Source of the DNA: Coenobita brevimanus
Taxonomy: Eukaryota; Arthropoda; Malacostraca; Decapoda; Coenobitidae
DNA: 64,000 nt
NCBI GenBank assembly: GCA_032717465.1
Contig: CM064683.1
Coordinates: 35,400,042-35,464,041, forward strand
Reading direction: 5' to 3'
The notes below the pieces were generated by a model. That model did not search any database. It was not told the origin of the DNA and saw only the letters and a list, made by a program, of their open reading frames with translations. The translations under genes and the position numbers were made by a program. Position 1 is the stretch's first letter, and every line of letters starts with the position of its first letter. This document shows, piece after piece, positions 25,800-38,200 of this stretch.

Positions 25800-26222
25800 C
25801 TTAACCCTCTCATGGTCGTGTCTACTCATATTTAAATTACAACCAACAACAGACGATTTTATTCAGCTAAGAGTGAGCATGGAAGCCAGAGTGTTCATAA
25901 TATTCCCATTAACCTTCTCATGGTCAGGATAACTCTCGCATTCTCTTCCAGCTAACAGACGATTTTATTCAACTGATAGTGAGTCATAGGAGTGTAAAAA
26001 AAGATAGCATAATCTTTTTTGGTCTGGATAGTTGTAGTATTTTGTTCCAGATGATGCCAGATGATTTTGTTCAGCTGAGAGTGAGTCATACTTGCCTGAA
26101 ATTGTTCATACTGGCTGCATTTACCCCATCATGGTCAGGGCAATGCTAGTTCTCGATTCCAGGTGACGCCAGACGATTTTATTCAGCTGAGAGTGAGTTA
26201 CAGGAACCTGAGAGTGTTAATA
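25800..26222 (+). repeat. Four tandem copies of a 102-112-bp TTAACCC-ended repeat
   Basis: The shared motif AGACGATTTTATTCAGCTGA is found at 25851, 25957, 26059 and 26171. Copies start TTAACC(C/T)TCTCATGGTC and end CTGAGAGTGTTAA, so the tips are inverted. The first and last are the best preserved. Related copies lie at 4446-4560 and twice at 62985-63190. Confidence 0.7.
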
Positions 26223-26439
26223 AAAAAAGACTTTGTAGTGGACGTCTTGAGGTTCCAGCTTGACTCGGCGTAAATGGAAATGTGAGGGAATTGTTGTGGG
26301 TGTGGTTTTAATTATTCATGTTGTTGACTGGAGTTGGTGCTTCCCGTAGTTTTCAGTGATGAGTTTGCATGTAGCTTTGTGGTTTTTAATGTGTGCTGAG
26401 TTGTGTACTGGGATGTGTGTATGTTTGTTTTTTATATGA

Positions 26440-26470
<31 letters not shown>

Positions 26471-26481
26471 CCTTAATGGCC

Positions 26482-26655
26482 CCGTATTGCTGGAGAGCCT
26501 TAACCCACTTAACAACCAGGCTTTATTTGGCTATATGGTTGCCAGCCAACGATGTAAACGATTTCCTGGGTTACGGGAACACATCTGGCTTGTCACTCAG
26601 TGTAGAGTCGCCTGAAGTTAGCTCTACATCGAGTGACTGGATGATGGCTGCTTCC
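26482..26655 (-). mobile_element. Decayed left unit of the composite SINE
   Basis: Matches the left unit through GGCTATATGGTTGCCAGCCA, GATTTCCTGGGTTACGGGAA, GGCTTGTCACTCAGTGTAGA and CTACATCGAGTGACTGGATG. The long purine tract is absent, so the flanks of that tract are joined directly, and the hairpin arms are mutated. It lies just downstream of (CT)n at 26441-26467. Confidence 0.6.
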
Positions 26656-26849
26656 ACCTACCACACTTTATACAAAATTAATTTCCTGGTCACAGAAAAT
26701 GAACCTGAAATTATTATGCATATGAAATACAGAATATATAAATAAATGCATGGATAAAATATGCATGAAAATAGATTAACTTGATTTGCATTTTTACTGA
26801 ACTAATATCCGGTCAAATTTGCATAGTTAACCGTGCAAAAAGTTACATA

Positions 26850-27460
26850 CAACCAGTGAGTGAGTGAGGAAGCACGAGAGAGAGAGTGAGTGAGTGAGTG
26901 AGTGAGAGGGAAAGCGAGAGTTGGTGAGTGTGGAAGCGAAAGTTACTGAGAAAGTAAGAGAAAATGAGTAAGAATGTGTGAGAAAGGCAGAGAGAAGTAG
27001 TAACAAAAATAAATAAACGAGATTATGAGAGTGAAGTAGCGAGAGTCAGTGAGAAAGTGAGTGAAAGTGAAGCTGTGTGGGATTGCGCGTGTAAGAAAAT
27101 GCTTATGTGTGAGTTGTATGACTGACTAACCGTGAATGTGAGCCGGAGAAAGAAAATGAGTGTGAGAAAAGGAATGTGAAAAAGGTGAGTATGTGACTGT
27201 GATTGGCAGTGCTTGAAAGTTAGTGAGGGCAAGATCGCATGAGTGAAAGTGAGAGGATGAGAGGGCATGTGTGAGTTAGTGTGTGTAGGGAAGTTCGTGA
27301 GACAATGTGAATATTATGAGAGTGCGACGGTAAGAGAGAGTGTGAGGAAATGAGAGAATGATTGGGGGTTGTGCAAGAACAAAGGAAAGAAAGAGTGAAA
27401 GAGACAGACAGACAGACAGGCAGACAGAGAAGGGGAGGGGAAGGAAGGGGGAGAGGGAGA
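26850..27460 (+). repeat. GTGAG/GAGAA purine-plus-T low-complexity tract
   Basis: Variants of GAGTGAGTGAG, GAGAAAGTGAGTG and TGTGAGAAAAG dominate, with (GACA)n at 27408-27426. No gene. Confidence 0.75.
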
Positions 27461-28499
27461 CAGAAAAAAAAATTAATAAAACTTTCTACACCGTGAGCAG
27501 CTTAACTACAACAATCTGAATGTGCTTTATATTCAAAAATGGATATTTGGAGGAGTCTTACCTCAGATACACTAGGCTTTTTTGAGGGAGCCCTGGCATG
27601 TCTTCAGTATGGACGGTAGATGTTAGCGCTAAAGTGGTGATATGTGGAGGTGAATTGTATGTAGGAGGATTGCTGGGCCTTGGAAACGGGCTGTGAAACT
27701 TGTGTCCAGAGTTGGAGACACACACACACACACACAAAACAGTGACCTTCCATTTTAATATTTTATCCTTTCACTTCGATTACTTTTCTTTCTTTTTTTC
27801 TCACTTCGAACTAGGAGTGTTAGTTGCAGCCTCTATTAACCTCTATATTACTATGTTCTTTTATTGTAACTTGGGAAAGAAAAACAAAAACAGTCGCTCC
27901 ATCCTAAATGCTTAGTTGCAATAATAACTTAGCAATAGAATATGGTGCTTGTCACGAAAAAATGTCATGGAGTTCAGCCTGAGCGTTATTTTTTTTCCAC
28001 CGTCGAGGCACTTGCAATAATTTTGGGCAACTTAAGGTGAAAGAATTGTAGCAAGCACTTCAAACTTTAAGGAGATCTTCCAGTAATAACAAGGAAAATA
28101 TTTATGCATGTTGTTGTACTGAAGAAATTATGCCCAAAATTTCCCCAGATCTTATTCATATCTGGCAATAATTCTTCATACAGAATTTGCTTAATACTCC
28201 AAGAATGTTACTGCTGGTTTCGCTTGGAGAGTCGCACGGGGAAGAGGGGGGAGGAGGGAGAAGAGTGGCATATCCATTTTTACCTGTGTCGTGAGAAACC
28301 AGGCATGTAAGAGCGCCACGACCTCACTTTTCTTCTTTTTTTTTTTTTTTTAGACAAAAGATATTTCAAAGTAAAATATGAACGGGCATTCGGGGCGTAC
28401 AACACCCACGCCCACCAATTAGTGCGAGGAGAGGACAGAACTTTTTGCTTTATCATGTAACCTTGATCTTCATCGATTGCTGTCAATATCGATTTACTT
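27461..28499. other. No gene recognised
   Basis: A short (CA)n at 27719-27737 and a poly-T at 28327-28351; otherwise unique sequence. Confidence 0.55.
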
Positions 28500-29300
28500 C
28501 ACTCTTGCCTAACTCTTGATCCTTCGGTTAGCTTTGGCCCAAGTCGGAGCATAACCTTTTGAGTTGACCTTGTTTGTGACCTATCGGGACCTTGGTCTTT
28601 GGCCAATATTCTAAATAATAATAATAATAATAATAATAATAATCTTTGGGCAACTCTCGGTCCTTCGGGAGGTTTGTTCCAAATCGAATAAAAACTGCTT
28701 GAATTGTAGAGGCGAACATTTGACCATGTCCTGTGACCTTGACTTTTGATAGATTATTCTCGAAATCGAATCCCGTCACCCTTGCATTACCCTGAACCTT
28801 CATACAAAGTTTAGTCTAAATCGGATAAAAACTGTTTAAACTGACCTTGTCTTGTAACCTTCACCTTTGATCTTCACTGTGACCTTGAAAAGTATTTGTT
28901 TTCCAAATCGATTTCCGTTACTCTAGCCTTACCCTGAATCCTTCAATAAAGTTTGGTCTAAATCAGATACCTTTGCTACATGGCTGTCCCTCTACCCTTC
29001 CATCAAATTTAGACCAAATCAAATAAAAAAATTATTTTAGTTATATTCTTAACAAAAGGACATTCTATTCAAACTTCGACCTTGCCCCGTGGCCTTGACC
29101 TTTGACTGAATGTTCTTAAAACTGACCACCTTCATTCTTTCCTTACCCTTAGCCATTGTTCTTAGTAGGCCTAAATCGGATAGAAACTGTTTAAATTGAT
29201 TTTGATGGGCCAAACCTTGCCCTATCTCTGTGACCTTGCCCTTTGACATTTTGTTAAACAATTAGCCCCGTCTTTGGTACACCTTCGATTCTTCCACCAA
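28500..29300 (+). repeat. Degenerate ~140-bp tandem repeat with CCTTGACCTTTGA
   Basis: Six or seven units alternate TGACCTTGTC(C/T)TGTGACCT, then TTGACCTTTGAT, with AAGTTTGGTCTAAATCGGAT and AAAAACTGTTTAAATTGACC. Good blocks stand near 28670, 28806, 28948, 29080 and 29160. Similar sequence is widely dispersed in marine invertebrates. One unit carries a (AAT)n at 28614-28643. Confidence 0.6.
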
Positions 29301-29339
29301 GTCAGCATAACATCGGATTAATATTTATTTGTTATTTCG

Positions 29340-29380
<41 letters not shown>

Positions 29381-29759
29381 GCAGTAAAACGGACACATGT
29401 CGACTTGAACAGTATCCCTCTCTGGTTTTGCGTGCACAGGTGTATTCATCGCCAATCTACGACACCCGCCTTTTCAAATCATAATACTTCCCCGCCACCC
29501 GCCTCCGACATGAACATCCATCATGGTAATGCCAGGTTGTCTGTCTCATTCATCTCCATTCACTCAACTCCAATTAAGGTTTTAGGAGATATAAGATGAA
29601 CCTTCCTGTCGCTATTTTCTCCCATCATACACTGCTCCTCTTCCACTCATCACAACCTGTTCCACCGCCCTCCATTATCTTGGCCATCCTAACGAATCCT
29701 GTCATCTAATACATTTTTGTTGCCGCACCACTGACTTACACCTCACCGGTCTTCTAAAA

Positions 29760-31660
29760 TACCAGTGTTCACAGGGTATATTTTCCCTGCACGTCCCACC
29801 ACTCACCATTATCCCAGCCTATCTTGCCCTTTCCTCTTTACCCATCCCATGCTTTTCTGTTCTGATAATGTGAAGAGCACAGAAATAATTGTCTCGACTA
29901 CCGACTGCCTTACACCACCCGGTGTTGTTGTTGTTGTTGTTGTTGTCGTTGTTGCTATAATTGTTGCTGTTGTTGTTGTTTGGCTTAAGTTCAACATAAC
30001 ATGAACCCAGTGGCCTGCAGACTGAAGTTGCTATTGTCCTGCAGTCGACCTTCCTCCTTTCTAGAAGTAAAGAGAGGGATGGAGTTGAAAGATGGTTATT
30101 CAACCACCCAGAAGAACCGCCCTGTGATATCGGTGCCACCACAAATAGGCGTCCTCTCTCCACCACCACATCACCCATATTTCTAGAGTATACTTTCCCC
30201 GTTATACGTGACCACCTACCTTCACCCCAGCGCATTCCATCCATTGGTCTCCGTCCACTCAGCCAAATCCTGAAAGATAAAAAAAAAAAGGGGGGGGGGG
30301 TGATTTATGACACACACCTTCGTAAACATGACTTAAAGGGATGTATAAAATTATCTGAGTCGACGTGATGGACCTAAAGCTGCCTAAGGGGTTTTATTGG
30401 ACGTAAACTGACTGATACAGGTTTTGACTGAATTTCCTGTTTCTGAATATGAGAGGAATGACGTAAAATGACTAAACTGGATCTGATTTACCTGGCAATG
30501 AATGGGCTCATGTTCATGACTACATGTGAAGGCTGTCAATAGTCCTAAGTCAGAGTGAATAGCTCTCAACTGACACGACTTGGCGTAAATAGATTTTACT
30601 GGGGTTGCTGCTATTTTTGTTGTTGTTGCTGTTGTTGTTGCTGTTGTTGTTGTTGTTGTTGCTGCTGCTGCTGTTGTTGTTTTGGCCCCAAGCTTATCTG
30701 AATGTGAACCTGGTGGGCTACAGGGCCGTTTTTCTGAAGTTCACCATCCTCCTTTCTGAGGACAGGGAAAGGAATTGAGGGACGTTTGTATAAACAAGCA
30801 GCTGAGCCACATGGCTATATTTGTGCCAACACATGAAGGCATCTCTCTCCAGCACCTGAATAGATGCACAGGCTTACAATAGCCATCAACTGTCCTAAAA
30901 TTACCTGTCACGAAGTAGACCTTAAGTGGCAATAATGAACCGAGTGGATATAAGCGTCCTTGGATTGTGTTAAATTGGCCTGACTAGGAAACAATAGATG
31001 TTAAGTGATGTGATGCGCCTAAGATTGTGTGAATAGTCCTGAATGACGTAACTGACCCTAATTGGTCATCAAACTAATCTAAAATGATTTGACTGAGTGG
31101 TCTAGATGTGAAAAGCCTAAATATACCTTAACGCCTTCACTCCCATGAAGTATATATTTTCTTATTTTCTTTATACTAATTTTAGATAATTTTGATCAAC
31201 TTAGGAGTGAGAATCCAAGCTAAAAGTGTTAGACAGAGTCTCCATTAACTCCTTAAGCACAAAAAATCTTTCCCAAGTTTTATGAAATAGTCTGGAGGTA
31301 CCAAAAATAAGCAAGAAAAAATACATCAGTGCAGTGAAAGGATCATGTGACCTGAACAGCATAAATGATCTTGAGTTGACAAATGAATCAAAATTAACTT
31401 GTCACGACGGAACAGTACAAATTCGGTCAAACCTGCTCTGAGTTGGTAATTGCCTTGTAAATTATTACCTTCACTACCGATCGACCTAAAGTGCCTATAT
31501 TCACAGGGTATACTTTCTCCATCATACCCCACCACCCACCATCATCCCTGCTCGTCCATCCACGCATATTCATCCATTCCACTCAGTCGTGAATAAACTG
31601 CATCGATGTCTCACTGCATCGATAGGATTGATTACCGACACTTCTGCATAAACATAACCT
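29760..31660 (+). repeat. Duplicated (TTG)n-headed interspersed repeat
   Basis: Two heads, 29925-30175 and 30610-30870, start with (TTG)n/(TGC)n. They continue (G)GCTTAAGTTCAACATAAC or CCCAAGCTTATCTGAATGTG, then TTCACCATCCTCCTTTCTGA-type sequence and GGCATCTCTCTCCA-type ends. Three tails share TTCACAGGGTATACTTTC: 29768-29850, 30185-30275 and 31499-31640. Copies are old and partial. The space between (30280-30600, 30900-31130) holds loose GACT/CCTAAAT-rich degenerate repeats. Confidence 0.5.
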
Positions 31661-31899
31661 TCAGGAACCTGATTTGACTGGATGGATCGCAAGGGATCAA
31701 GAGACCTGTAAATACTTGAAAAACATGAAGTACTTTTGCTTTCATATTTGCTGTCTCCATATTATTATATTTGGCTTTGGAGAGACTTTTCCAAATGGAG
31801 GAGTTATATATTCAGTAGTCTTCATTAATTCCTTCACTACTAGAGGCTCTCCTAAGCTAAAGAAAAAGGTCAGAATGTTGTAAAAATGAATAATACACT

Positions 31900-32912
31900 G
31901 TCTGATTCAGGGAGTTGAAGTGATGACAAGTGTTCTAGTAATTATATCAGTCTTAGCAATAGTTACTGACCCCTTCATTACCAGGACGTCCTACAAACAG
32001 GGTGGCACATAATTACACAACCTGATCTTTGTGTGTTGCGGGGACGGTCCGATCAGCGTTACTTGTGTCTACCTTGCATCATATTCTTCTTCTCATGCTA
32101 TATAGTGTCTGCCTTTCTACGTCCATTGATAACATGATTGAAGAGCAGTCTAATGAAACAACCAAAATTCATTCGTTCCTCAAAAAAACAGATTATTATG
32201 CCGTCCCTGCAGCACAGAAAACTGGAGCTGGCGATAGACCAGTCCATTTGTTGCTCTTGTCCAGACGATTTTATTAAGCTCAGAGGGAACTTTCTGAACT
32301 TAGGGACTGGATGAAGTCCAGTGGCGTACGTACCTGAGGGGGGGCGGGGGGAGGGCTGTTTGGTTAAGGGTTGGTAATGACAAGGTAATGGTAGTGGCAC
32401 AATACTGGTGGCGACAGGATGAGCTGGTGATGGTAGGGCTGGGGTGGAAGTTTTGATGATGACAAGAGTATGGTGGTGCCAGGACTGGTGGTTCTGATGG
32501 CTCTACTGGTGATAGAACTTTTGCAATGGAGGTGCTGTGTATGGCGGTAGTGGCAAGGCGATGGTGGCAGAGGTGGTGATGGCAGAGTTGTGGTTGTGAC
32601 AAAGTATTGTTGGTGGCAGGGTAGTGGTGGTGGCAGGATAGTGATGGCGGCAAAGTGTTGGCTGGGGTGCTGATAATAGGGGTAGAGATAATAACTGGCA
32701 ACAACACTGTTGGCTGTGGTGATGGTGCTGCGTATAGCGGTAGCAGCAAGGTGGTGATGGCACTAGCGTCAGTGGTGGCAGTGTGATGGCAGCGGCAACA
32801 CAGCACCAGCTCCATTGTCTGTGCAGGGCGCTTCTGGATAATGACCCGGACGTCACAACAAAACAACAGAAAAGAAAAAAAAATGAAAATGAAAGGGGAA
32901 AAAAAACGCTGA

Positions 32913-32916
<4 letters not shown>
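31900..32916. other. GGTGGT-rich stretch, no gene
   Basis: From 32380 to 32800 the plus strand is rich in GGTGATGG/GGTGGTG words. The 195-239-codon minus frames here continue into (AT)n and are composition artefacts. Confidence 0.5.

Positions 32917-33000
<84 letters not shown>
32917..33000. repeat. (AT)n microsatellite, 42 units
   Basis: Pure AT immediately at the 3' end of the composite SINE. Confidence 0.95.
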
Positions 33001-33002
<2 letters not shown>

Positions 33003-33496
33003 ATCGTCCAATCCAACATTGCCCCATGAGAAGCGTAGCACTAGGCAGTTGGTCTCGACATTTAAGATGAGAGTGACCAGCCTCACTCATCCCTGAGTGG
33101 CATTACATGAGCAATCAGCCCCAACCATCCCTTGGATATAAATCTTCACCGGCTCAATCCGACTGGAGCACAAGAAGTACCCACTAAACCACCAGGCGCC
33201 AAAATTTGCCTATATGGTTACCACCCAGGGTAGTAAATGGTTTCCTGGTGTACAGGAAACCATTTGGCTTGTCACTCAGTGCAGAGTCACCCACAGGCAG
33301 AAGGAAGAGGAAAGAATGAAGGAAATAAAGAGAGAAGAGGGAGTGTAAAGTCACCCGTAGGCAGAGGGACAAGGAAAGAAGGAAGGAAAGAAAGAAAGAA
33401 GAGGATGGAAGGAAAGAAGGATGGAAGAGAGGAAACGGCAGACACCCGAGAGCAGCACTACATCGAGTGAGTGGATGGTGAGCGCCCCCACCTACC

Positions 33497-33497
<1 letters not shown>
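33001..33497 (-). mobile_element. Composite tRNA-derived SINE between two (AT)n tracts
   Basis: This is the most complete copy. In minus-strand sense it starts GTGGGGGCGCTCACCATCCA, crosses a purine/pyrimidine tract, then a perfect 13-bp-arm, 5-base-loop hairpin (33235-33265). It continues GGCGCCTGGTGGTTTAGTGG (Pol III A-box-like), GAGCCGGTGAAGATTTATAT (weak B box) and the conserved right unit ending near TGGGGCAATGTTGGATTGGA. Both sides are (AT)n: 32917-33000 and 33498-33588. Small differences from the 59.6-60.1 kb copy are scattered point changes. Confidence 0.75.
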
Positions 33498-33577
<80 letters not shown>

Positions 33578-33588
33578 CTGTATATATA
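33498..33588. repeat. (AT)n microsatellite at the 5' side of the composite SINE
   Basis: AT units with one AAAT interruption near 33549, followed by a CTGTATAT variant. Confidence 0.95.
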
Positions 33589-33819
33589 AACAAGCATAGT
33601 TTTTGTACGGAACATTTTTTATACTATATTGTCATTGCTGGCGCATACAAGAGACTTTGTTTGGGTTTCAACACTGCTCCTTTACTGTAGAATTATAACA
33701 GGAACACAGACATTACGAAGGAGCCACCCCACCAGCACACCTGAGTGTATCCCTCGGCTTGAACAAGTTTTAACACTGATCTGTATTTATTCCCTTGGTT
33801 GGGTTCCGCACTGGTGGTC

Positions 33820-33823
<4 letters not shown>

Positions 33824-33893
<70 letters not shown>

Positions 33894-33912
33894 TGTGTGT
33901 GTGAGTGTGTGT
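33824..33912 (+). repeat. (GT)n microsatellite with two GAGT variants
   Basis: About 43 GT-type units. Confidence 0.95.
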
Positions 33913-33929
33913 GACTGGCGCCTTGGCAA

Positions 33930-35220
33930 ATGGGCAGTGATAGGGGAGAGTAGTAGATTTCGTGATGTGCCCTGATATCAAAGCGTCGTAAAGTGTTCAA
34001 AATGAAACAGTATGCCTATAGAACTATGGAAATTTGCATATTCTCAAGATAAAACGTTGCAGCCCACTTTGGACCGTCTTTACTAGCCTTAGGAGGGTCG
34101 AAGTTGGACTGAAAACTGTAATTTCTGAATAGCTTCTTATAAGTGTGTCGGTAAAATTCTTTTCATGGTGGTGCGAGTTCAGGTACGGGTGGCAGAAGTA
34201 ACCCTGTATCCTAATTTTGCTGCAGTCGTCCCGGACCTCAGGGGGCGGGTAATGCACTCACTTCTTTGAAAGACGTGGACACTGTTTGGAGGACTTTTTC
34301 AGGAGCGCGTAAGGTCGGTATTTATAAAGATTCCCTAACTTGTGGAAAATATTGCTTGCCCATGCATTTACCATATATATCATGTAGCTACCAGACACTT
34401 CAAAGTCAGTTAGAGTGAATGCTCATTTAGGAGAATAGAGAAGAAAATGACCGGTGAAAATAAGTTCTATTATGGAGACTTGCTTATTCTGTAACGTATG
34501 TGATCCCCTTCATAACGTTTGGCAGTGGTCTCTGAGCGGGAAGGAGCGGTGAACCCCTCCGTGGATAACGTCCACTCAGCCCACTATATCCTGGTGGCTA
34601 CCTCACTGCTAAGTAACCCCTTCGCTGCTTATTTTTCATTTTCATCAGGCTATCATCAGAAGATTATACTGAAATTTAGAAGAACATCTAGACATTAGAG
34701 GTTAATAAAAGCTATATCTAACACCGTTATTTAGAAATGTCTCCCATGAGTTGAACAATATTGCCTGGAAATAACAAGGAAACATTGACAGTTCATGGTG
34801 CTGAGGAGAGTATGTTGTTGCTTTCGCTGATGATGAGAATGATGATGATGATGATGATGATGATGGTAGCATGATTAACTCCTTGAAGCCCGAGGAAGAC
34901 ATGCTTATTCATGCTACCATCATATTTTTCTAAAGTTATGGAGAGAATAACACAACTGGAGAGTCAGATATAGCCTTCGCTACTGGGGTGTTCCCAAAAA
35001 GTGAACGAAAGCGTCTGGTACTAGCAAGAACAAAATACAAATTACGTCCTCAGGATGAAGGAGTTGATCACTCACCTTTATCATCTTAATCATCAGCGTC
35101 AGCATCAGCATTATCATCATCATCAACAGCAGCAGCAGCAGTAGAGGCAGCAGCAGCGTTACAAAACAGTATACTGTATACAGGAAATATAAAGAAGGGT
35201 GAAGTTTTATTATTTTATTA
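33930..35220. other. No gene recognised
   Basis: A (GAT)n lies at 34836-34866 and a (CAG)n-like tract at 35125-35160. Fragments near 34610-34690 resemble the palindromic repeat family. Confidence 0.5.
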
Positions 35221-35289
35221 CTTTAAGATGGTACAGTACATTTATATATTTTTTATATTATACAATATTCACACACCCTGTTCTTTAAT

Positions 35290-36330
<1,041 letters not shown>

Positions 36331-36379
36331 GGAAGACAGGCCATAATAAGGTTAAGTTTACAAAGCCCTTCATGGGAGC

Positions 36380-36465
36380 CACGGTGACTTACTGGTTACC
36401 ATGTTCGCTTCTCAGTTTGTTCGAACGCTGAGTCTAGGGTTCGAAATGCAAACCTTCCAGACATT
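36380..36465 (+). mobile_element. tRNA-like SINE head
   Basis: GGAGCCACGGTGACTTACTG then GTTACCATGTTCGCTTCTCA resembles a tRNA 5' half with A box TGACTTACTGG. GGGTTCGAAATGC (36438-36450) is a B box with the invariant GGTTCGA. The spacing is about 46 bases. The stems do not pair as a functional tRNA, so a SINE head or tRNA pseudogene is likely. Confidence 0.5.
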
Positions 36466-37001
36466 GATAGTAAATGCTGGTAATATAATATCCTTGCATA
36501 TATTGGCAGCCTATCATTTCTTACCCATGGCATACAGACTCTGACACACACCAACATACTCAATAAAAACCATCACCTACACATGCACTGCTTTCAATAC
36601 AAACACCTTTTTCTGGATTTTACATAGCCAGAATGAGAAAGGGGGCATTTTGTATTTATAACATTATTCACAACCCTATCCCTGCCTCACAGCTTCACAG
36701 ACTGCATAATTTAATGATCACCAGTGTTCGCTATGCCCTTATTCATCTTGATCCACTCTGACATTGATGCACCCTTTCCTACTGACACCTGTTCTTGTTT
36801 CACACAACCCTAGTCAATCCTAAATCTAGAGCACCCATTCCATTTGTTCCACTTGTCACGTTTGTTCATATTATACTGATTTTGTCCAGTTCACTCATAC
36901 AAACTCATCCTTACATGGATTCACACTTAATTCAAATCCACCCTTAGGCCCTCTCTCTCTCTGAGAGTAATTATTGTGACTCACTCTCATCCCAGCTCAC
37001 T
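36466..37001. other. No gene; CACTC/TCATCC-rich lead-in to the 49-bp array
   Basis: Sequence from about 36880 contains loose words of the 49-bp unit, so the array may once have extended upstream. Confidence 0.5.
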
Positions 37002-37450
37002 CAGACACTAATTTATCCTTCATTCTCAGTCTCATATTAAATCACTCTGACACTAATTCATCCTTAATTCAAACTCACTCTTATCCCGCCTCACTGTGAC
37101 ACTAATTCATCCTTAATTCAAACTCACTCTTATGCCGCCTCACTGTAACATTAATTCATCCTTAATTCAAACTCACTCTTATGCCGCCTCACTGTGACAC
37201 TAATTCATCCTTAATTCAAACTCACTCTTATGCCGCCTCACTGTGACGCTAATTCATCCTTAATTCAAACTCACTCTTATCCCGCCTCACTGTGACACTA
37301 ATTCACCCTTAATTCAAACTCACTCTTATGCCGCCTCACTGTGACACTAATTCATCCTTAATTCAAACTCACTCTTATGCCGCCTCACTGTGACACTGAT
37401 TCACCCTTAATTCAAACTCACTCTTATGCCGCCTCACTCTGACACTGAAT
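37002..37450 (+). repeat. 49-bp minisatellite, nine units
   Basis: The unit is CACTAATTCATCCTTAATTC, AAACTCACTCTTATGCCGCC, TCACTGTGA. Unit starts fall at 37051, 37100, 37149, 37198, 37247, 37296, 37345, 37394 and 37443: exactly 49 each time. A diverged 45-bp unit precedes at 37006. Units differ only by a few substitutions (CCC/GCC, CAT/CAC), with no indels. Confidence 0.95.
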
Positions 37451-37459
37451 CACCCTTTC

Positions 37460-37665
37460 CTATATACACGTATTCCAGGCTCAGTCTGCCCAAGTCACCG
37501 TAGAGCCCGGCGCACCCGTTTCATTTGTTCCCCAAGCGAGTGGGATTTGCCTCGCTGCACCCTCCACCCGACCCCGAAACACGGCTGATCCCAACCTCCC
37601 GGAGCCGAGGACGTCTTCACCACAGCCAAATATGTCTGGCTATGGCGAGGAGGAGGAGGGGGGAA
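37460..37665 (+). other. G+C-richer open segment, possible exon (weak)
   Basis: After an acceptor-like TATTCCAG (37470) a frame stays open for 68 codons to a stop, beginning AQSAQVTVEPGAPVSFV. No cysteine pattern or recognised domain supports it, and no strong donor is required. Could be a non-coding G+C-rich patch. Confidence 0.12.
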
Positions 37666-37670
37666 TACGA

Positions 37671-38200
37671 GTGACGTTGTTTTAGGTTTATTCTTGCTAT
37701 TTCCTAACGATTTTACAACTTAGGAATAGTCTCTCACACTGATAGGGTTTATTAATACTTCGTCTAACCCCTCCATTTCAAAGAGTCTATCCTAAGCAGA
37801 ATAAAACCATCAGGAAAATGCAAGGGAGAAAAAAAAAAACTCCTAACACAACTGATCCTCTGAATCCCTTTTCACTTTATTCTTGTTATTTCCAGACGAT
37901 TTTATTCAGCTTTGAGGAAACTTTTCGAAATGAAGTGATTAGATTTATAGTCTTAGTAAACGCTTTCCATACGGGAGGCCTTTCCTAAATTGAATAAAAT
38001 CTAGCAGCGGCAAAAATAAGGTAAAAAATTATATCTCTGGGTGGTTCGCTTTAGTTCCTTCTTGTTATCCCCAGACGATTTTCTTTAGCTTTGAGGTCAC
38101 TTTCGAACTGGAGGGGTTAGATATATCCTTAATAAACCCCCTCATTAGGTGAGACCTTGCCTAGCTGAACAAAATCGTCAGAAGATGACACAAATAAATA
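37671..38200. repeat. Three adjacent palindromic repeat elements ('GACGATTTTATTC' family)
   Basis: Each unit (about 37681-37830, 37871-38020 and 38045-38195) starts TTATTCTTG(C/T)TATTTCC then (A)GACGATTTTATTCAGCTT. It ends with the inverse: CTAA(A/G)C(T)GAATAAAAT followed by a CAG(C/A)A(G)-type stretch. The centre holds GGGTTAGAT...TAACCCC. So each is an inverted pair of about 60-70-bp arms. Further copies or half copies lie at 31150-31315, 31735-31895, 41200-41365, 41495-41600, 55660-55795 and 57210-57265. Confidence 0.7.

Noticed and set aside
32300..33090. Minus-strand frames of 195-239 codons
   Set aside because: They begin in (AT)n and cross a GGTGGT-rich stretch; the open frame follows from repeat composition.
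34500..34620. Third hAT MITE starting CAGTGGTCTCTGAGCGGG near 34525
   Set aside because: No matching inverted end or 8-bp duplication was found nearby.
36380..36465. Functional tRNA gene
   Set aside because: A and B boxes are recognisable but acceptor and anticodon stems do not pair.
37002..37450. CRISPR-like array
   Set aside because: The 49-bp units abut without unique spacers and the window is eukaryotic.
37471..37670. Exon of an Ig-like protein (VTVEPGAPVSFV)
   Set aside because: No cysteine pair, no WxR or YxC motif, weak pyrimidine tract and no good donor.
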